Source of the DNA: Hyphomonadaceae bacterium
GTDB lineage: Bacteria > Pseudomonadota > Alphaproteobacteria > Caulobacterales > Hyphomonadaceae
Direction of reading: 5' to 3'
Assembly: GCA_022844475.1 (NCBI GenBank)
Contig: JALHLR010000002.1
Span: 62,001 to 126,000, forward strand
Length of the DNA: 64,000 nt
Shown: positions 1 through 8,305 of the stretch, piece by piece
How positions within the stretch are numbered: the stretch's first letter is position 1
How the letters are laid out: every line of letters starts with the position of its first letter
Made by a program: the position numbers and the translations under genes
Notes under the pieces: model-generated
Databases searched by the model: none
Told to the model about the DNA's origin: nothing
Seen by the model: the letters and a program-made list of their open reading frames with translations, nothing else

Positions 1-1
1 C

Positions 2-316
2 AGCGCTCGTGCCATCGCCATCGTCGCCCTCGGCGGCCTGGCCCTCGGCGCCTGCGCCACCAATCAGTATGTCGATGAAAAGATCGCCATGGTGAACTCC
101 CGCATCGACCAGACCGACGCTCGCGTCACGGCCGCCGCCCAACGCGCCGAAGCCGCCAGCTCGGCAGCGCAGGCCGCCGCCAACGACGCCCGCGCCGCCA
201 ATACCGCAGCGCAATCCGCCGCCACCGACGCCCGCACCGCCAACCAGCGCGTCGACCAGCTCGGCGGCCGCGTCGACACGATGGAACGCGGTCCCACACG
301 CACGCCGCGGGGTTGA
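2..316 (+). CDS. Alanine-rich coiled-coil lipoprotein (5' truncated by window edge)
   Basis: The reading frame is open from the first bases of the window, so the start lies upstream. The visible part holds the end of a signal peptide with a lipobox (LGAC followed by A), then a roughly 85-residue mature part rich in Ala, Asn, Asp and Gln in a heptad-like pattern, as in alanine-zipper or Lpp-like outer-membrane lipoproteins. It is predicted to be lipidated at that Cys and to form a helical coiled coil in the periplasm. A structural envelope role is inferred from the architecture only. A strong hairpin terminator follows about 40 nt after the stop. Confidence 0.75.
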   Translation, partial: SARAIAIVALGGLALGACATNQYVDEKIAMVNSRIDQTDARVTAAAQRAEAASSAAQAAANDARAANTAAQSAATDARTANQRVDQLGGRVDTMERGPTRTPRG

Positions 317-354
317 CCCTTGTGTCACTGAGTGATCAGTGAACTCCACGGATC

Positions 355-388
355 GAGCCGGGTGCGCGAGACTGCACCCGGCTCTTTC
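355..388 (+). terminator. Rho-independent terminator after the lipoprotein gene
   Basis: A perfect 11-bp GC-rich stem (positions 355-365 pairing with 374-384) with an 8-nt loop is followed by a short T run. It lies between the lipoprotein stop and the L,D-transpeptidase start. A second small inverted repeat (TCACTGA at 325-331, TCAGTGA at 336-342) sits just upstream. Confidence 0.75.
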
Positions 389-419
389 GATACATGCCGA
401 CAGACAATGGAGCGCCGCC

Positions 420-1139
420 ATGCGTAACGCGTTCACAAATGTGTTCAGCGCCGTCGCGCTCTCCGCCGGCCTCACCCTCGCAGCGCCCATCGCCCTCACC
501 GCAACCGCGCAGGCGATCGACGAGATCGATCCCGCGCAGCCGATCGCCGATGAGGTCGTCAATCTCGCCGCATGGGTAATTGCTGCTGGCGACAATCGCG
601 GCCTGCCCTTCGCCGTCGTCGACAAGGAAGCCGCCCAAGTCCTCATCTTCGGCGCCAACGGAAAGCTTCGCGGCCTCGCCCCCGCCCTCATCGGCTCCGC
701 CGTCGGCGACGACAGCGCCCCCGGCGTCGGCGACCGCGAGCTCAAGGACATCCCGATGAAGGACCGCACCACGCCCGCCGGCCGCTTCCTCGCCGCCTAC
801 GGCCCCGCCGCCGGCAAGCAGCGCGTGCTCTGGGTCGACTACGAAACAGCAGTCTCCATCCATCCGCTCGCCGAAAACAGCGCGCCGAAGGAAAGGCGGA
901 GGGAGCGCCTCGCCTCGCTCGATGCTCAGGACAACCGCATCACCCACGGCTGCATCAACGTCTCGCAGACTTTCTACACGTCGGTCGTGAAGCCAACCTT
1001 CGAAAAGGGCGGCGTCTTCTATGTCCTCCCGGATACCAAGACGATCCAGGCGGCCTTCCCCGGCTACGACCAGCGGATCTTCGTGGCCTCCGCGACAGAA
1101 GCAAACAAGACGGCAAACGCCAGCCTTGTCGCGCGCTAG
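420..1139 (+). CDS. L,D-transpeptidase (YkuD-like) family protein, secreted
   Basis: This is a 239-residue protein. The start at 420 is chosen because it opens directly into a signal peptide (MRNAFTNVF... ending TAQA near residue 32). The C-terminal half carries the YkuD-type catalytic motif ITHGCINV, with the nucleophilic Cys after HG, and an upstream TPAGRF segment typical of the family. Such enzymes use a Cys to form 3-3 cross-links in peptidoglycan or to attach proteins to it. Some relatives with a relaxed SHGC motif are of unknown activity, so the fold is surer than the reaction. It is convergent with the PII gene, with a 4-nt overlap at the stops. Confidence 0.8.
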   Translation: MRNAFTNVFSAVALSAGLTLAAPIALTATAQAIDEIDPAQPIADEVVNLAAWVIAAGDNRGLPFAVVDKEAAQVLIFGANGKLRGLAPALIGSAVGDDSAPGVGDRELKDIPMKDRTTPAGRFLAAYGPAAGKQRVLWVDYETAVSIHPLAENSAPKERRRERLASLDAQDNRITHGCINVSQTFYTSVVKPTFEKGGVFYVLPDTKTIQAAFPGYDQRIFVASATEANKTANASLVAR

Positions 1140-1642
1140 TCCAGCGCCTTCTCGTCCCGCTCACCTGTGCGAATTCGTACCACCTCGGTAAGCCCGGAAA
1201 CAAAAATCTTCCCGTCCCCGATCTTGCCCGATCCCGCCGCCTTCTGGATCGCCTCGATGACCGCCTCCGCCATACCGGACTGCACCGCGACGTCGATCCG
1301 GATCTTCGGCACCTCGGCCACCGCATACTCGTTCCCGCGGTAGAATTCCGTCTGCCCCCGCTGCCGGCCAAAACCCTGGACCTGTGTCGCCGTCACGCCC
1401 GACACGCCCAGCTGCGTCAGCGCCTCGCGCACCGCCTCATAGCGATGGGGCCGGACGATCGCCGTGATCATGCGCATCGGGTGCTCCTGTTCATGCTGCA
1501 GCCCCAGATAGACCAGCCTGCGGATCGCCTCGGACCGGCTGGGCAGGTCCTGCTGTCCACGCCGCCAGTCATCGACATCCCGGCCAAAACTGGCCGAAGC
1601 GACGAGCTGGATGCGCTGGTCGAGCTTTTCCTCGTCACTCAA
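1136..1642 (-). CDS. PII-family nitrogen regulator with N-terminal ribbon-helix-helix-like segment
   Basis: The C-terminal 113 residues are a complete PII protein. Counted from an internal ATG at 1477, the T-loop holds GRQRG, Tyr46 (FYRG) and Tyr51 (NEYAV), the same numbering as the uridylylated Tyr51 of E. coli GlnB. The GKIGDGKIF and RIRTGE signatures are also intact. Upstream, with no stop, about 55 residues resemble a CopG/MetJ ribbon-helix-helix domain, with a short strand (IQLVASASF) and then SRSEAIRRLVYLGL. The proposed start is a TTG at 1642, preceded by AGGAG. The frame is open to a TTG at 1756. The internal ATG at 1477 has its own AGGAG six bases upstream, so a short PII and a long RHH-PII form may both be made. 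PII proteins sense 2-oxoglutarate and ATP/ADP. A DNA-binding role for the N-terminus is inference. Exact long-form start uncertain. Confidence 0.85.
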   Translation of the reverse strand: MSDEEKLDQRIQLVASASFGRDVDDWRRGQQDLPSRSEAIRRLVYLGLQHEQEHPMRMITAIVRPHRYEAVREALTQLGVSGVTATQVQGFGRQRGQTEFYRGNEYAVAEVPKIRIDVAVQSGMAEAVIEAIQKAAGSGKIGDGKIFVSGLTEVVRIRTGERDEKALD

Positions 1643-1819
1643 AAGGCCGGTCTCCTGTTCGGGGGTTATCCCTAGCAAGTTACACACCTGAAGCCAACGC
1701 CCTGATTCCTTATGCGCAGTTAACCGTTCTGCCAGCGGAAATCCGCGAAGCCTCAACGGTTAAATTACCTTGTCGGTTTACCTTGATCCCAACTCAGAAT
1801 GGGTGGTCACGGCAGCCTG

Positions 1820-2731
1820 ATGTCAGACGAGCGCACGATTTCCCCGGATCTGCTGAAGCGCATGAAGGTCCTTATCGTGGACCCCAACGCCTTCATGCGC
1901 GGCGTCGTCGCCGACAGCCTGCGTCGCCTCACCATTACCAACATCAACGCCACCGCCAACGCCGTCGAGGCCTTCTCCGTCGGCCGCACCTTCAAGCCCG
2001 ACCTGATCTTCGTGGACTGGGACGCAGGCCGCATGTCGGGCCTCGAATTCACCCGCGAGATCCGCCGCAACACCACAGGCATCGCGCGCGAGACGCCGAT
2101 CATCCTGCTCGCCGGCATCATCGACCATGACCAGCTGATGTCAGCCCGCCAGAACGGCATCAACGAATTCCTGCTCAAGCCCGTGAGCGCACACGGCGTG
2201 CTGTCGCGCATCGAGGAAATCGTCCTGCGACCGCGCAAGTTCATCGACAGCCGCAACTATGTCGGCCCGTGCCGCCGCCGCAAGGAAGACCCCAACTACG
2301 CCGGCCCCTGGCGCCGCCTCACCGACGAGCCCCCGCAAAAGGCCAAGTCCGAACAGTCGAAGGAAAACGCCTTCAAGCTGCGCGCCATCATCGACAACCT
2401 CTCCGCCTACGCCAACCGCGCCAACGAGGATCGCGGCGCCGGCATCCGCGGCATGTACCGCCTGCTTCAGCAGAACGCCGACGAAGTCAGCCATCTCGGC
2501 GACGACACGATCGTTCGCGTCTGGAATTCGGCCCTGCGCTACATCGAAGGCGTCGGCATGACCGACACTTACGACATCGAAGTCGTGAAGTATCACTTCC
2601 AGACGATCGCGATCATCCTCGACATGCCCGAGGAAGCCTTCATCCACCGCATCTCCGTCGCCAACGAGCTCGACCGGCTGGTCAGCAAGAAGATCCATTC
2701 GGCACACGAGAAGAAGAGCGACGTGGCGTAG
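1820..2731 (+). CDS. Response regulator with REC domain and helical C-terminal extension
   Basis: Residues 15-135 form a CheY-like receiver. The phospho-acceptor is Asp66 (LIFVDWD), the conserved Lys is Lys120 (LLKPVS), and an acidic residue, Asp21, follows strand 1. The Ser/Thr switch position is Ala (LLAG). After the receiver comes a basic linker with two GPxRRR-like repeats (YVGPCRRR near 150, YAGPWRRL near 162), a pattern I associate with alphaproteobacterial receiver proteins. About 110 mostly helical residues of unknown function follow, without a recognisable DNA-binding domain. The start at 1820 is preferred because the receiver follows closely; an in-frame ATG at 1799 is possible. No sensor kinase lies next to it. 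Confidence 0.8.
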   Translation: MSDERTISPDLLKRMKVLIVDPNAFMRGVVADSLRRLTITNINATANAVEAFSVGRTFKPDLIFVDWDAGRMSGLEFTREIRRNTTGIARETPIILLAGIIDHDQLMSARQNGINEFLLKPVSAHGVLSRIEEIVLRPRKFIDSRNYVGPCRRRKEDPNYAGPWRRLTDEPPQKAKSEQSKENAFKLRAIIDNLSAYANRANEDRGAGIRGMYRLLQQNADEVSHLGDDTIVRVWNSALRYIEGVGMTDTYDIEVVKYHFQTIAIILDMPEEAFIHRISVANELDRLVSKKIHSAHEKKSDVA

Positions 2732-2945
2732 CGCAGTCGCCTTGCGCTCCCCACAAGGCCGCATGGCCATGACAAGCGCCCAGGGCCACAGCAAACGACC
2801 GCAGGCGACTGGCGCGTCAGCGCTCGTTGCCGGCCACGGCCTCGCGCGGGATTGACCCCAAACTCCTTGCCGTCATGGAAGCGTCGATCGGCGGGGACGC
2901 CAGGTCGCAACCCCGCCGCCTCGGCTCGACCAGCGTACAACCTGG

Positions 2946-3371
2946 CTACCCCTTGCGACGAATGGGGCGCGAACCAATCCGCTGCGCGAGCCCCTCGATG
3001 AGTAGCAGAGCCTGGCGCGCATCTATCGGCTTGTAGATTACGAAGCTGGCCCCGGCTGCAAGCAGCCTTTCGCGGGCAGCCGGAGACTGGTCAGACGTGC
3101 AGGCGAGGATCGGCATGCCCGACAGCGACGGATCGGTCTTTTCACGCAGCCAGATCGCAAAGTCCGAGCCCGGTTCCTGTGCGTTTGCCAGGTGCTCATC
3201 AATGACAACGACGTCGACATGGTGCTTTCCAATCAGCGTTTGCGCTGAACGAAGGTCGCGCGCGCCGATGTATTCGAGGCCTGCCGCGGCCAGCAGCACG
3301 CTCCAGATGACCTGAATGCGATCGTGATCGTCGAGCACGAGAACAGTAAGGCCTTCGGTTGGTCCGTCCAC
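2946..3371 (-). CDS. Single-domain response regulator (REC)
   Basis: This 141-residue protein is only a receiver domain. It has an acidic pair Asp14-Asp15 (LVLDDHD), phospho-acceptor Asp58 (VVVIDEH), Thr92 at the switch position (ACTSD) and Lys114 (VIYKP). A short basic tail (RPIRRKG) ends the protein. The start is a GTG with GGAGGA about 10 nt upstream. Proteins of this kind relay or buffer phosphate in phosphorelays or bind targets directly. No kinase is adjacent; the nearest sensory gene is the BLUF protein about 470 nt upstream on the same strand. Confidence 0.85.
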   Translation of the reverse strand: MDGPTEGLTVLVLDDHDRIQVIWSVLLAAAGLEYIGARDLRSAQTLIGKHHVDVVVIDEHLANAQEPGSDFAIWLREKTDPSLSGMPILACTSDQSPAARERLLAAGASFVIYKPIDARQALLLIEGLAQRIGSRPIRRKG

Positions 3372-3844
3372 AGGCTACATCCTCCACTGGGGGGAGAACA
3401 TCGTCCCGCTTGCCGGTCTGCTTATTGTTCGGGGTCAATAACGACTGCGACAATTGAAGCTCCGCCATTGCCCCCAGGTGTCATGTGGCATCTGGAGCCT
3501 GACGCGCGCGTACGCACACTTCTGTCGATGCCGAACCCCTGTCTCGGTGATCGGAGGCAGCCGACCCAGGAAGGCGACCACTGCTGGGCGAGGAACCGCC
3601 GACTTCGCGATTGAAAATCACTGGCAGCTCCGGGTCGGAAGGCGCGTGAAGGGTGCGATGGATCTCAATTGCAGCCTTGCAGCTACCCGATCATCCGTAC
3701 CATTGCACCGCGAAGGCGCGTCCTGGCACCCAAGGGCTGGTTATCACCTTGCCAGCCCATGCTGAGAGGAAGCCGAATCTGCAATCTCCGAATCTGGTCA
3801 ACGAGGACAGCTGGCGTCAGACGGAGCAATCGTCGCTCGGCAGG
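3372..3844. other. Non-coding or decayed gap between BLUF and REC genes
   Basis: About 470 bases with no reading frame that I can match to a family. A 103-codon open frame on the plus strand (3454-3765) lacks a convincing start site and resembles nothing I know. The gap may hold the upstream region of the REC gene and old decayed sequence. Confidence 0.4.
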
Positions 3845-4339
3845 CTAGAGAAAGAGGACATCGCTGTCGCCCACGCTGTCCAACGCCGGGCGGATGTGGG
3901 GCACTCGAAAATCCTGCATGACCCGGAGCAGATCTTCGGCTCGCGGGGAAGCGTCCTGGCTCTGCTCGAAACCCGCCAGCCTCTCGAATTCCCAAATCAC
4001 GGATGCGCCTGGTGAATCGACGTGCTCCCCGCACATGCTCCATCCGGAAAACTGGCGACAGGCCGTCTGCCCCTCCCAGAGCACACGAACAGAGTGATGA
4101 CGGCTGTCATGGCGAATACGCCCGAATGTCTCCTGCACAGCGGGCCTGCTACCCTCCAGTGTCTGCAGGAACATGTCGGCGAAGCTGAGCAAGGCCCCTG
4201 TAACGCCGACCTGCTCGTTGCGCATTTGCGAGCAAGCCAGGATGTTGCGAAAGGACTGGACGGCGGGCAGGTAGCGGCGGGCCCGGCTCGCATAGACCAG
4301 GGTATAAAGACCTGTCTCTGTCGCTTGAATGGATCGCAC
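3845..4339 (-). CDS. BLUF-domain blue-light photoreceptor
   Basis: The N-terminal 105 residues fit a BLUF (blue light using FAD) domain. Tyr16 (LVYAS), Asn41 followed by GVTGALL, Gln59 (FLQTLEG), Trp100 and Met102 (GWSM) sit where the flavin-contacting residues of AppA lie (Tyr21, Asn45, Gln63, Trp104, Met106). Residues 106-164 are a short acidic and helical tail with no output domain, so this is a short-BLUF protein that would signal through protein contacts. The start is taken as GTG at 4339, with GGAG six bases upstream. It binds FAD in the cytoplasm. The neighbouring lone receiver gene on the same strand could be a partner, but that is inference. Confidence 0.88.
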   Translation of the reverse strand: MRSIQATETGLYTLVYASRARRYLPAVQSFRNILACSQMRNEQVGVTGALLSFADMFLQTLEGSRPAVQETFGRIRHDSRHHSVRVLWEGQTACRQFSGWSMCGEHVDSPGASVIWEFERLAGFEQSQDASPRAEDLLRVMQDFRVPHIRPALDSVGDSDVLFL

Positions 4340-4737
4340 AAGCCGCTCCGCGTTATCGGGGGGATGTACCTCTCAACAGGTTAAGAAATCGCATCGATTT
4401 GTTTACAGTTGTGGCGACCGGTCAGGGCCCAGTGTCCGCGGCGCCGCACCAGGGCTCCCTCAGCGTCTCTGCGTTTCTGGAAGTCCTGCATCCTCGCTTC
4501 GATTTGTGATCACGGCAGAGCGTCCGCCCGCCCGATGCGGACGATGACCTCACCGGCCCGCGGCTGCCCTTCGCCCGCCGCCTCCGCACCACACGCTGGG
4601 CCACGTGACTGCCGGGACTTCGACAACGTGTGCATACCCGCAAAGCCCGTCTTCGCGGCACTTGACCGCGCCTGGGCGCGGGCGCCCTGAATCCCATCCC
4701 CCCTAGACGTGACCGCAAATCTGGCGACCATGCCCGC
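4340..4737. other. Intergenic region between BLUF and sulfatase genes
   Basis: About 400 bases separating two divergent genes. I find no supported coding frame, RNA gene or clear hairpin. An AT-richer stretch around 4380-4410 next to the BLUF start may contain its promoter. Confidence 0.4.
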
Positions 4738-6072
4738 ATGAACCGTCGCCATTTCCTCGCCACGTCCGTCGCCACAGCCGCCCTCGCAGCGTGCGCCTCG
4801 CCGCAACAACCCGGCGCCTCGATGCGAAAACCCAACGTCATCCTCATCCTTGCCGACGATCTCGGCTATGGCGATCTCGGCGTCTTCGGCAACGGCGTCA
4901 TCCGTACACCGAACATCGACCGCATGGCTGCGGAGGGCGCGCGGCTTACCACCTTCTACGCCTCAGCCAATGTCTGCACGCCCAGCCGCGCGGGACTGCT
5001 CACCGGCCGCTATCCGATCCGCACCGGCCTCGCGCGCGACGTTATCCGCCAGAACGACACGCACGGCCTGCCTCTTTCCGAGATCACCATCGCCGAGGCG
5101 CTCAAGCCGGACTACGCAACCGCCCTCGTCGGCAAATGGCATCTCGGCCACGTCGCGCCCTTCTGGCCGCCGACGCAGCACGGCTTCGACCTGTTCTCGG
5201 GCCTGCCCTACAGTCACGACATGAAGCCGATCGCCTACTATGCGGCGAGCCCCGGCGTCGAACTCACTGAAGAACCTATGGCGATGGACCGTCTCACCGA
5301 GAAGTTCTTCGCCCGCGGGCTCGACTTCGTCGACGCCAACAAGGACAAGCCCTTCTTCCTGCTGCTAACCCTCACCGCCCCTCACATCCCCCTCGATCCC
5401 CACCCGGATCATGCCGGCAGGAGCGCCGCCGCCGAATACGGCGACGTCGTCGAGGAGATCGACGCAAATATCGGCCGCCTCATCGCGCGCCTGAAGCAGC
5501 ACGGCATCGACGACGACACGCTTGTCATCCTCACCTCCGACAACGGCCCCTGGTGGGAAGGCTCCGCCGGTGGCCTCCGCGATCGCAAGGGCAGCGCAGG
5601 ATGGGAGGGCGGCTATCGCGTCCCCTTCATCGCCCGCCAGCCGGGCCGCATTCCAGCGGGCATTGTGAACGATGCCATGGCGATGAACACCGACCTGCTC
5701 CCGACCCTCGCTGCCTGGTGCGGCGCGCCGACGCTCTCAGCGGAACTCGACGGCGCCGACATCAGCAGCCTGCTCACAACGCGCAGCGCCGCCTCGCCGC
5801 ATGACGAGCTGCTCCTCTTCCTCAATGAGGACATCGCCGCCATCCGGACCCAGCGCTACAAATATGTTGTCCGCTCGCACTACCGCTCACTCGACGCGCA
5901 GCTCGATCTGCCCGGCCGCACGGACTGGCCCGTCCTTGTCGACATGGCGAATGACCCGGGTGAATCCTATGATATCTCCTCCCGCCACCCGGACGTGCTG
6001 GCCGATCTGACAGCGCGTCTGGAGCGTGCGCGGGCGAAGTTCGATCCGATGCGAACACCGAAGCCCGGCTAA
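4738..6072 (+). CDS. Sulfatase (arylsulfatase-type), probable lipoprotein
   Basis: This 444-residue type I sulfatase belongs to the alkaline phosphatase superfamily. The N-terminus has paired Arg (NRRHFL) and a lipobox (LAAC) at about residue 19, so it is probably exported and lipidated. Metal-site residues appear as LADDLGYGD near residue 40. The sulfatase signature CTPSRAGLLTGR places Cys80 as the residue to be converted to formylglycine. GKWHLGH and SDNGPWWEG follow, the latter supplying the late Asp-Asn metal ligands. It would hydrolyse sulfate esters in the periplasm. The substrate cannot be told from sequence. No maturase gene or other sulfatase lies in the window. Confidence 0.93.
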   Translation: MNRRHFLATSVATAALAACASPQQPGASMRKPNVILILADDLGYGDLGVFGNGVIRTPNIDRMAAEGARLTTFYASANVCTPSRAGLLTGRYPIRTGLARDVIRQNDTHGLPLSEITIAEALKPDYATALVGKWHLGHVAPFWPPTQHGFDLFSGLPYSHDMKPIAYYAASPGVELTEEPMAMDRLTEKFFARGLDFVDANKDKPFFLLLTLTAPHIPLDPHPDHAGRSAAAEYGDVVEEIDANIGRLIARLKQHGIDDDTLVILTSDNGPWWEGSAGGLRDRKGSAGWEGGYRVPFIARQPGRIPAGIVNDAMAMNTDLLPTLAAWCGAPTLSAELDGADISSLLTTRSAASPHDELLLFLNEDIAAIRTQRYKYVVRSHYRSLDAQLDLPGRTDWPVLVDMANDPGESYDISSRHPDVLADLTARLERARAKFDPMRTPKPG

Positions 6073-6119
6073 ACCCACACACGCTTGCGCCTGGCGCACG
6101 GGCCGCCTAACCAGCGCCC

Positions 6120-7079
6120 ATGGCCGTCTACACCGACATCGATGACATTACGCTGTCCGCCCTGCTCGACGAGTACGATCTCGGGCCGCCCCTGGCGTTC
6201 AAGGGGATTGCGGAAGGCGTGGAGAATTCCAACTTCCTTCTGGAAACGCCCAGGGGGCGGTTCATCCTCACCGTCTTCGAGAAACGCGCGAGACGCGAGG
6301 ACCTGCCCTTCTTCATGGGAATGATGGGCCATCTTTCTGCCAAAGGCTTCCCGGCCCCATTGCCCGTGCCCGCGAAAGACGGAAACCCGCTCCGCACCGT
6401 GCACGGCAAGCCTGCCGTCATCTGCACGTTCCTGCAGGGCATGAGCCCGCGCCGCCCGGACGCCGACCAGTGCCGCGCCCTCGGCCAGGCCCTCGGCCGC
6501 TTCCACGTAGCGCTCGCAGACTTTCGGCTCCGCCGGCCGAATGACCTGTCGATCGGCGCATGGCCAATTCTGTGGGAAGGCCGCGGCGCCGAAGCCGACG
6601 CGCTCTCGCCGGGTCTGTCGTCCCAGATCGACGGCGACATGGCCTTCCTGAAGGCCAGCTGGCCAAAGACGCTGCCCGGCGGCGCCATCCACGCCGACCT
6701 GTTTCCCGACAACACCTTCTTCCTCGATGGCAAGCTGTCAGGCGTCATCGACTTCTACTTCGCCTGCTCCGACTTTCTTGCGTACGACATCGCCGTCTGC
6801 CTCAACGCCTGGTGCTTCGAACGGCGCGGCGAATTCAATCTCACCAAGGGCCGCGCGCTGATCTCCAGCTACGAAACCGTCCGGCGCCTCGAACCGCGCG
6901 AGCGCGCCGCCATCCCGGTCCTCGCGCGTGGCGCCGCCATGCGTTTCTTCCTCACCCGCCTCGTCGATCTCGCAGCCACGCCAAAGGACGCCCTCGTCAA
7001 ACCACACAACCCCCTCGACTACGCCGAACGCCTCGGCTTCCATCGCCAGGCCAAGTCGCCCGAGGATTATGGGGCGTGA
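6120..7079 (+). CDS. thrB: Homoserine kinase type II
   Basis: This 319-residue protein has the APH/choline-kinase-like fold of alphaproteobacterial ThrB, not the GHMP type. Visible motifs are EGVENSNFLL near the N-terminus, the nucleotide loop FILTVFEKRA, the catalytic loop AIHADLFPDNTFF and the metal-binding VIDFYFACSDFLAYD. It phosphorylates homoserine with ATP in the threonine pathway. Length and motif order match the family. The gene stands alone between the sulfatase and a convergent hypothetical gene. Confidence 0.93.
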   Translation: MAVYTDIDDITLSALLDEYDLGPPLAFKGIAEGVENSNFLLETPRGRFILTVFEKRARREDLPFFMGMMGHLSAKGFPAPLPVPAKDGNPLRTVHGKPAVICTFLQGMSPRRPDADQCRALGQALGRFHVALADFRLRRPNDLSIGAWPILWEGRGAEADALSPGLSSQIDGDMAFLKASWPKTLPGGAIHADLFPDNTFFLDGKLSGVIDFYFACSDFLAYDIAVCLNAWCFERRGEFNLTKGRALISSYETVRRLEPRERAAIPVLARGAAMRFFLTRLVDLAATPKDALVKPHNPLDYAERLGFHRQAKSPEDYGA

Positions 7080-7082
7080 GTC

Positions 7083-7694
7083 CTAAGGCTGGCTGGCAAT
7101 CGCGACAAACACGCCAACAGCGATGAAGGCGACGATGAACAATCCGATTTTCCAGAGCGGCACATAGCCTTTGTCGCCAGCTGCTTTGGTCGAGGCCGCG
7201 GCAGGCGCCGCCTGCCCGCGAAGTCTGACGGGTCCTTCCGGCTCATAGTCCGTCATCGATCGCCGCTCGCCCAGGCCAATCGTGTCGAACTCGTCCTCTG
7301 CCAGCGTGCGGGCGACGCCGATCCGGCGCAGCGCCTGGTTGATCGGGCCGGCGCTCCTTGCCGACTGCGGCGCGACAACCTCCCGCCCTTCGACAAAGGC
7401 CACGGCCGATTGCGCCCCTGTGCCGCCGAAATACTCCGTCTCGACATAGGCAAGCCCCTCGCCACGCACTGTCGCCGCCGCGACGGCCTCCGACAGGCCA
7501 AGCGGCGAAACGTGGAGACCGGACGGCCGAACAGCGCCGGGATGGCGCGCTTCGATGGCCGTATACAGGGCTTCGTCCACAGGAATTGCCTGCCACCCGC
7601 CGCGCAGCTCGACCACGCGCGCAACCGGCCATTCGCTCAGGAAGCTGGCGATGGCGACGCCCTGCCCGATGATCAACTGAACACTGTGGCCCAT
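7083..7694 (-). CDS. Uncharacterised protein with C-terminal membrane anchor
   Basis: This is a 203-residue protein that I cannot assign. Residues 1-145 look soluble, with a block AYVETEYFGGTGAQ near residue 85 that looks conserved, and a proline/alanine-rich linker follows. The last 30 residues form one hydrophobic helix (LWKIGLFIVAFIAVGVFVAI), so it is probably tail-anchored in the inner membrane with the soluble part in the cytoplasm. It is divergent from rnhA and ends 3 nt from the thrB stop. Confidence 0.7.
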   Translation of the reverse strand: MGHSVQLIIGQGVAIASFLSEWPVARVVELRGGWQAIPVDEALYTAIEARHPGAVRPSGLHVSPLGLSEAVAAATVRGEGLAYVETEYFGGTGAQSAVAFVEGREVVAPQSARSAGPINQALRRIGVARTLAEDEFDTIGLGERRSMTDYEPEGPVRLRGQAAPAAASTKAAGDKGYVPLWKIGLFIVAFIAVGVFVAIASQP

Positions 7695-7750
7695 ACGACT
7701 GATCTAGCACGAGTCTTGACGCGGCAAGCGAACGCCGCGACCTGATCGGC

Positions 7751-8197
7751 ATGACTGACACAATCGAAATCTGGACGGATGGCGCGTGCTCGGGGAATCC
7801 TGGACCCGGCGGCTGGGGCGCGCTGATGCGCGTCGACGGCGTCGAGACGGAACTGCACGGCGGCGAGCCGAGCACGACCAACAACCGAATGGAACTCATG
7901 GCCGCCATTTCGGCACTCGAGGCCTATCCGGCAGGCGCAAAAATAATCCTCCACACGGACTCTACCTATGTGAAGGACGGCCTCACGAAATGGATCCTCG
8001 GCTGGAAACGCAATGGCTGGAAGACTGCCGACAAGAAGCCGGTCAAGAACCAGGACCTCTGGATGCGCCTTGATGCAGCCGCCGCCTCTCACAAGGTCGA
8101 CTGGCGGTGGGTGAAGGGTCATTCGGGTCACAAGGAAAACGATCGCGCCGACGCCCTCGCCAGACTCGGCTGCGAGGAAAACCGTCCGCGCCGATAG
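7751..8197 (+). CDS. rnhA: Ribonuclease HI
   Basis: This is a 148-residue RNase HI. All catalytic acidic residues are present: Asp in [16 protein letters not shown], Glu in NNRMELMAA, Asp in [10 protein letters not shown] and Asp in ENDRADALA, with the His of KGHSGH. It degrades the RNA strand of RNA-DNA hybrids during replication. The length matches the family (about 150). It stands as a single gene. Confidence 0.97.
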   Translation: MTDTIEIWTDGACSGNPGPGGWGALMRVDGVETELHGGEPSTTNNRMELMAAISALEAYPAGAKIILHTDSTYVKDGLTKWILGWKRNGWKTADKKPVKNQDLWMRLDAAAASHKVDWRWVKGHSGHKENDRADALARLGCEENRPRR

Positions 8198-8305
8198 GCG
8201 CGACCTTGCACGCCGCTCGTTGGCTCCCCGCCATTTTGCGCAGGCCCGTCCCTTTTGCAGGACTCATGACGCTGGTGTAGCCTGCCGTCAAAGCCGGGAC
8301 GGACA

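Noticed and set aside
325-342. Short inverted repeat TCACTGA-gtga-TCAGTGA as an operator for the L,D-transpeptidase gene
   Set aside because: Only 7-bp arms directly after a stop codon and next to a much stronger terminator; chance or part of the 3' end is as likely.
3454-3765. Possible 103-residue protein between the BLUF and REC genes
   Set aside because: No ribosome-binding site, no family resemblance, odd Cys/Arg-rich composition.
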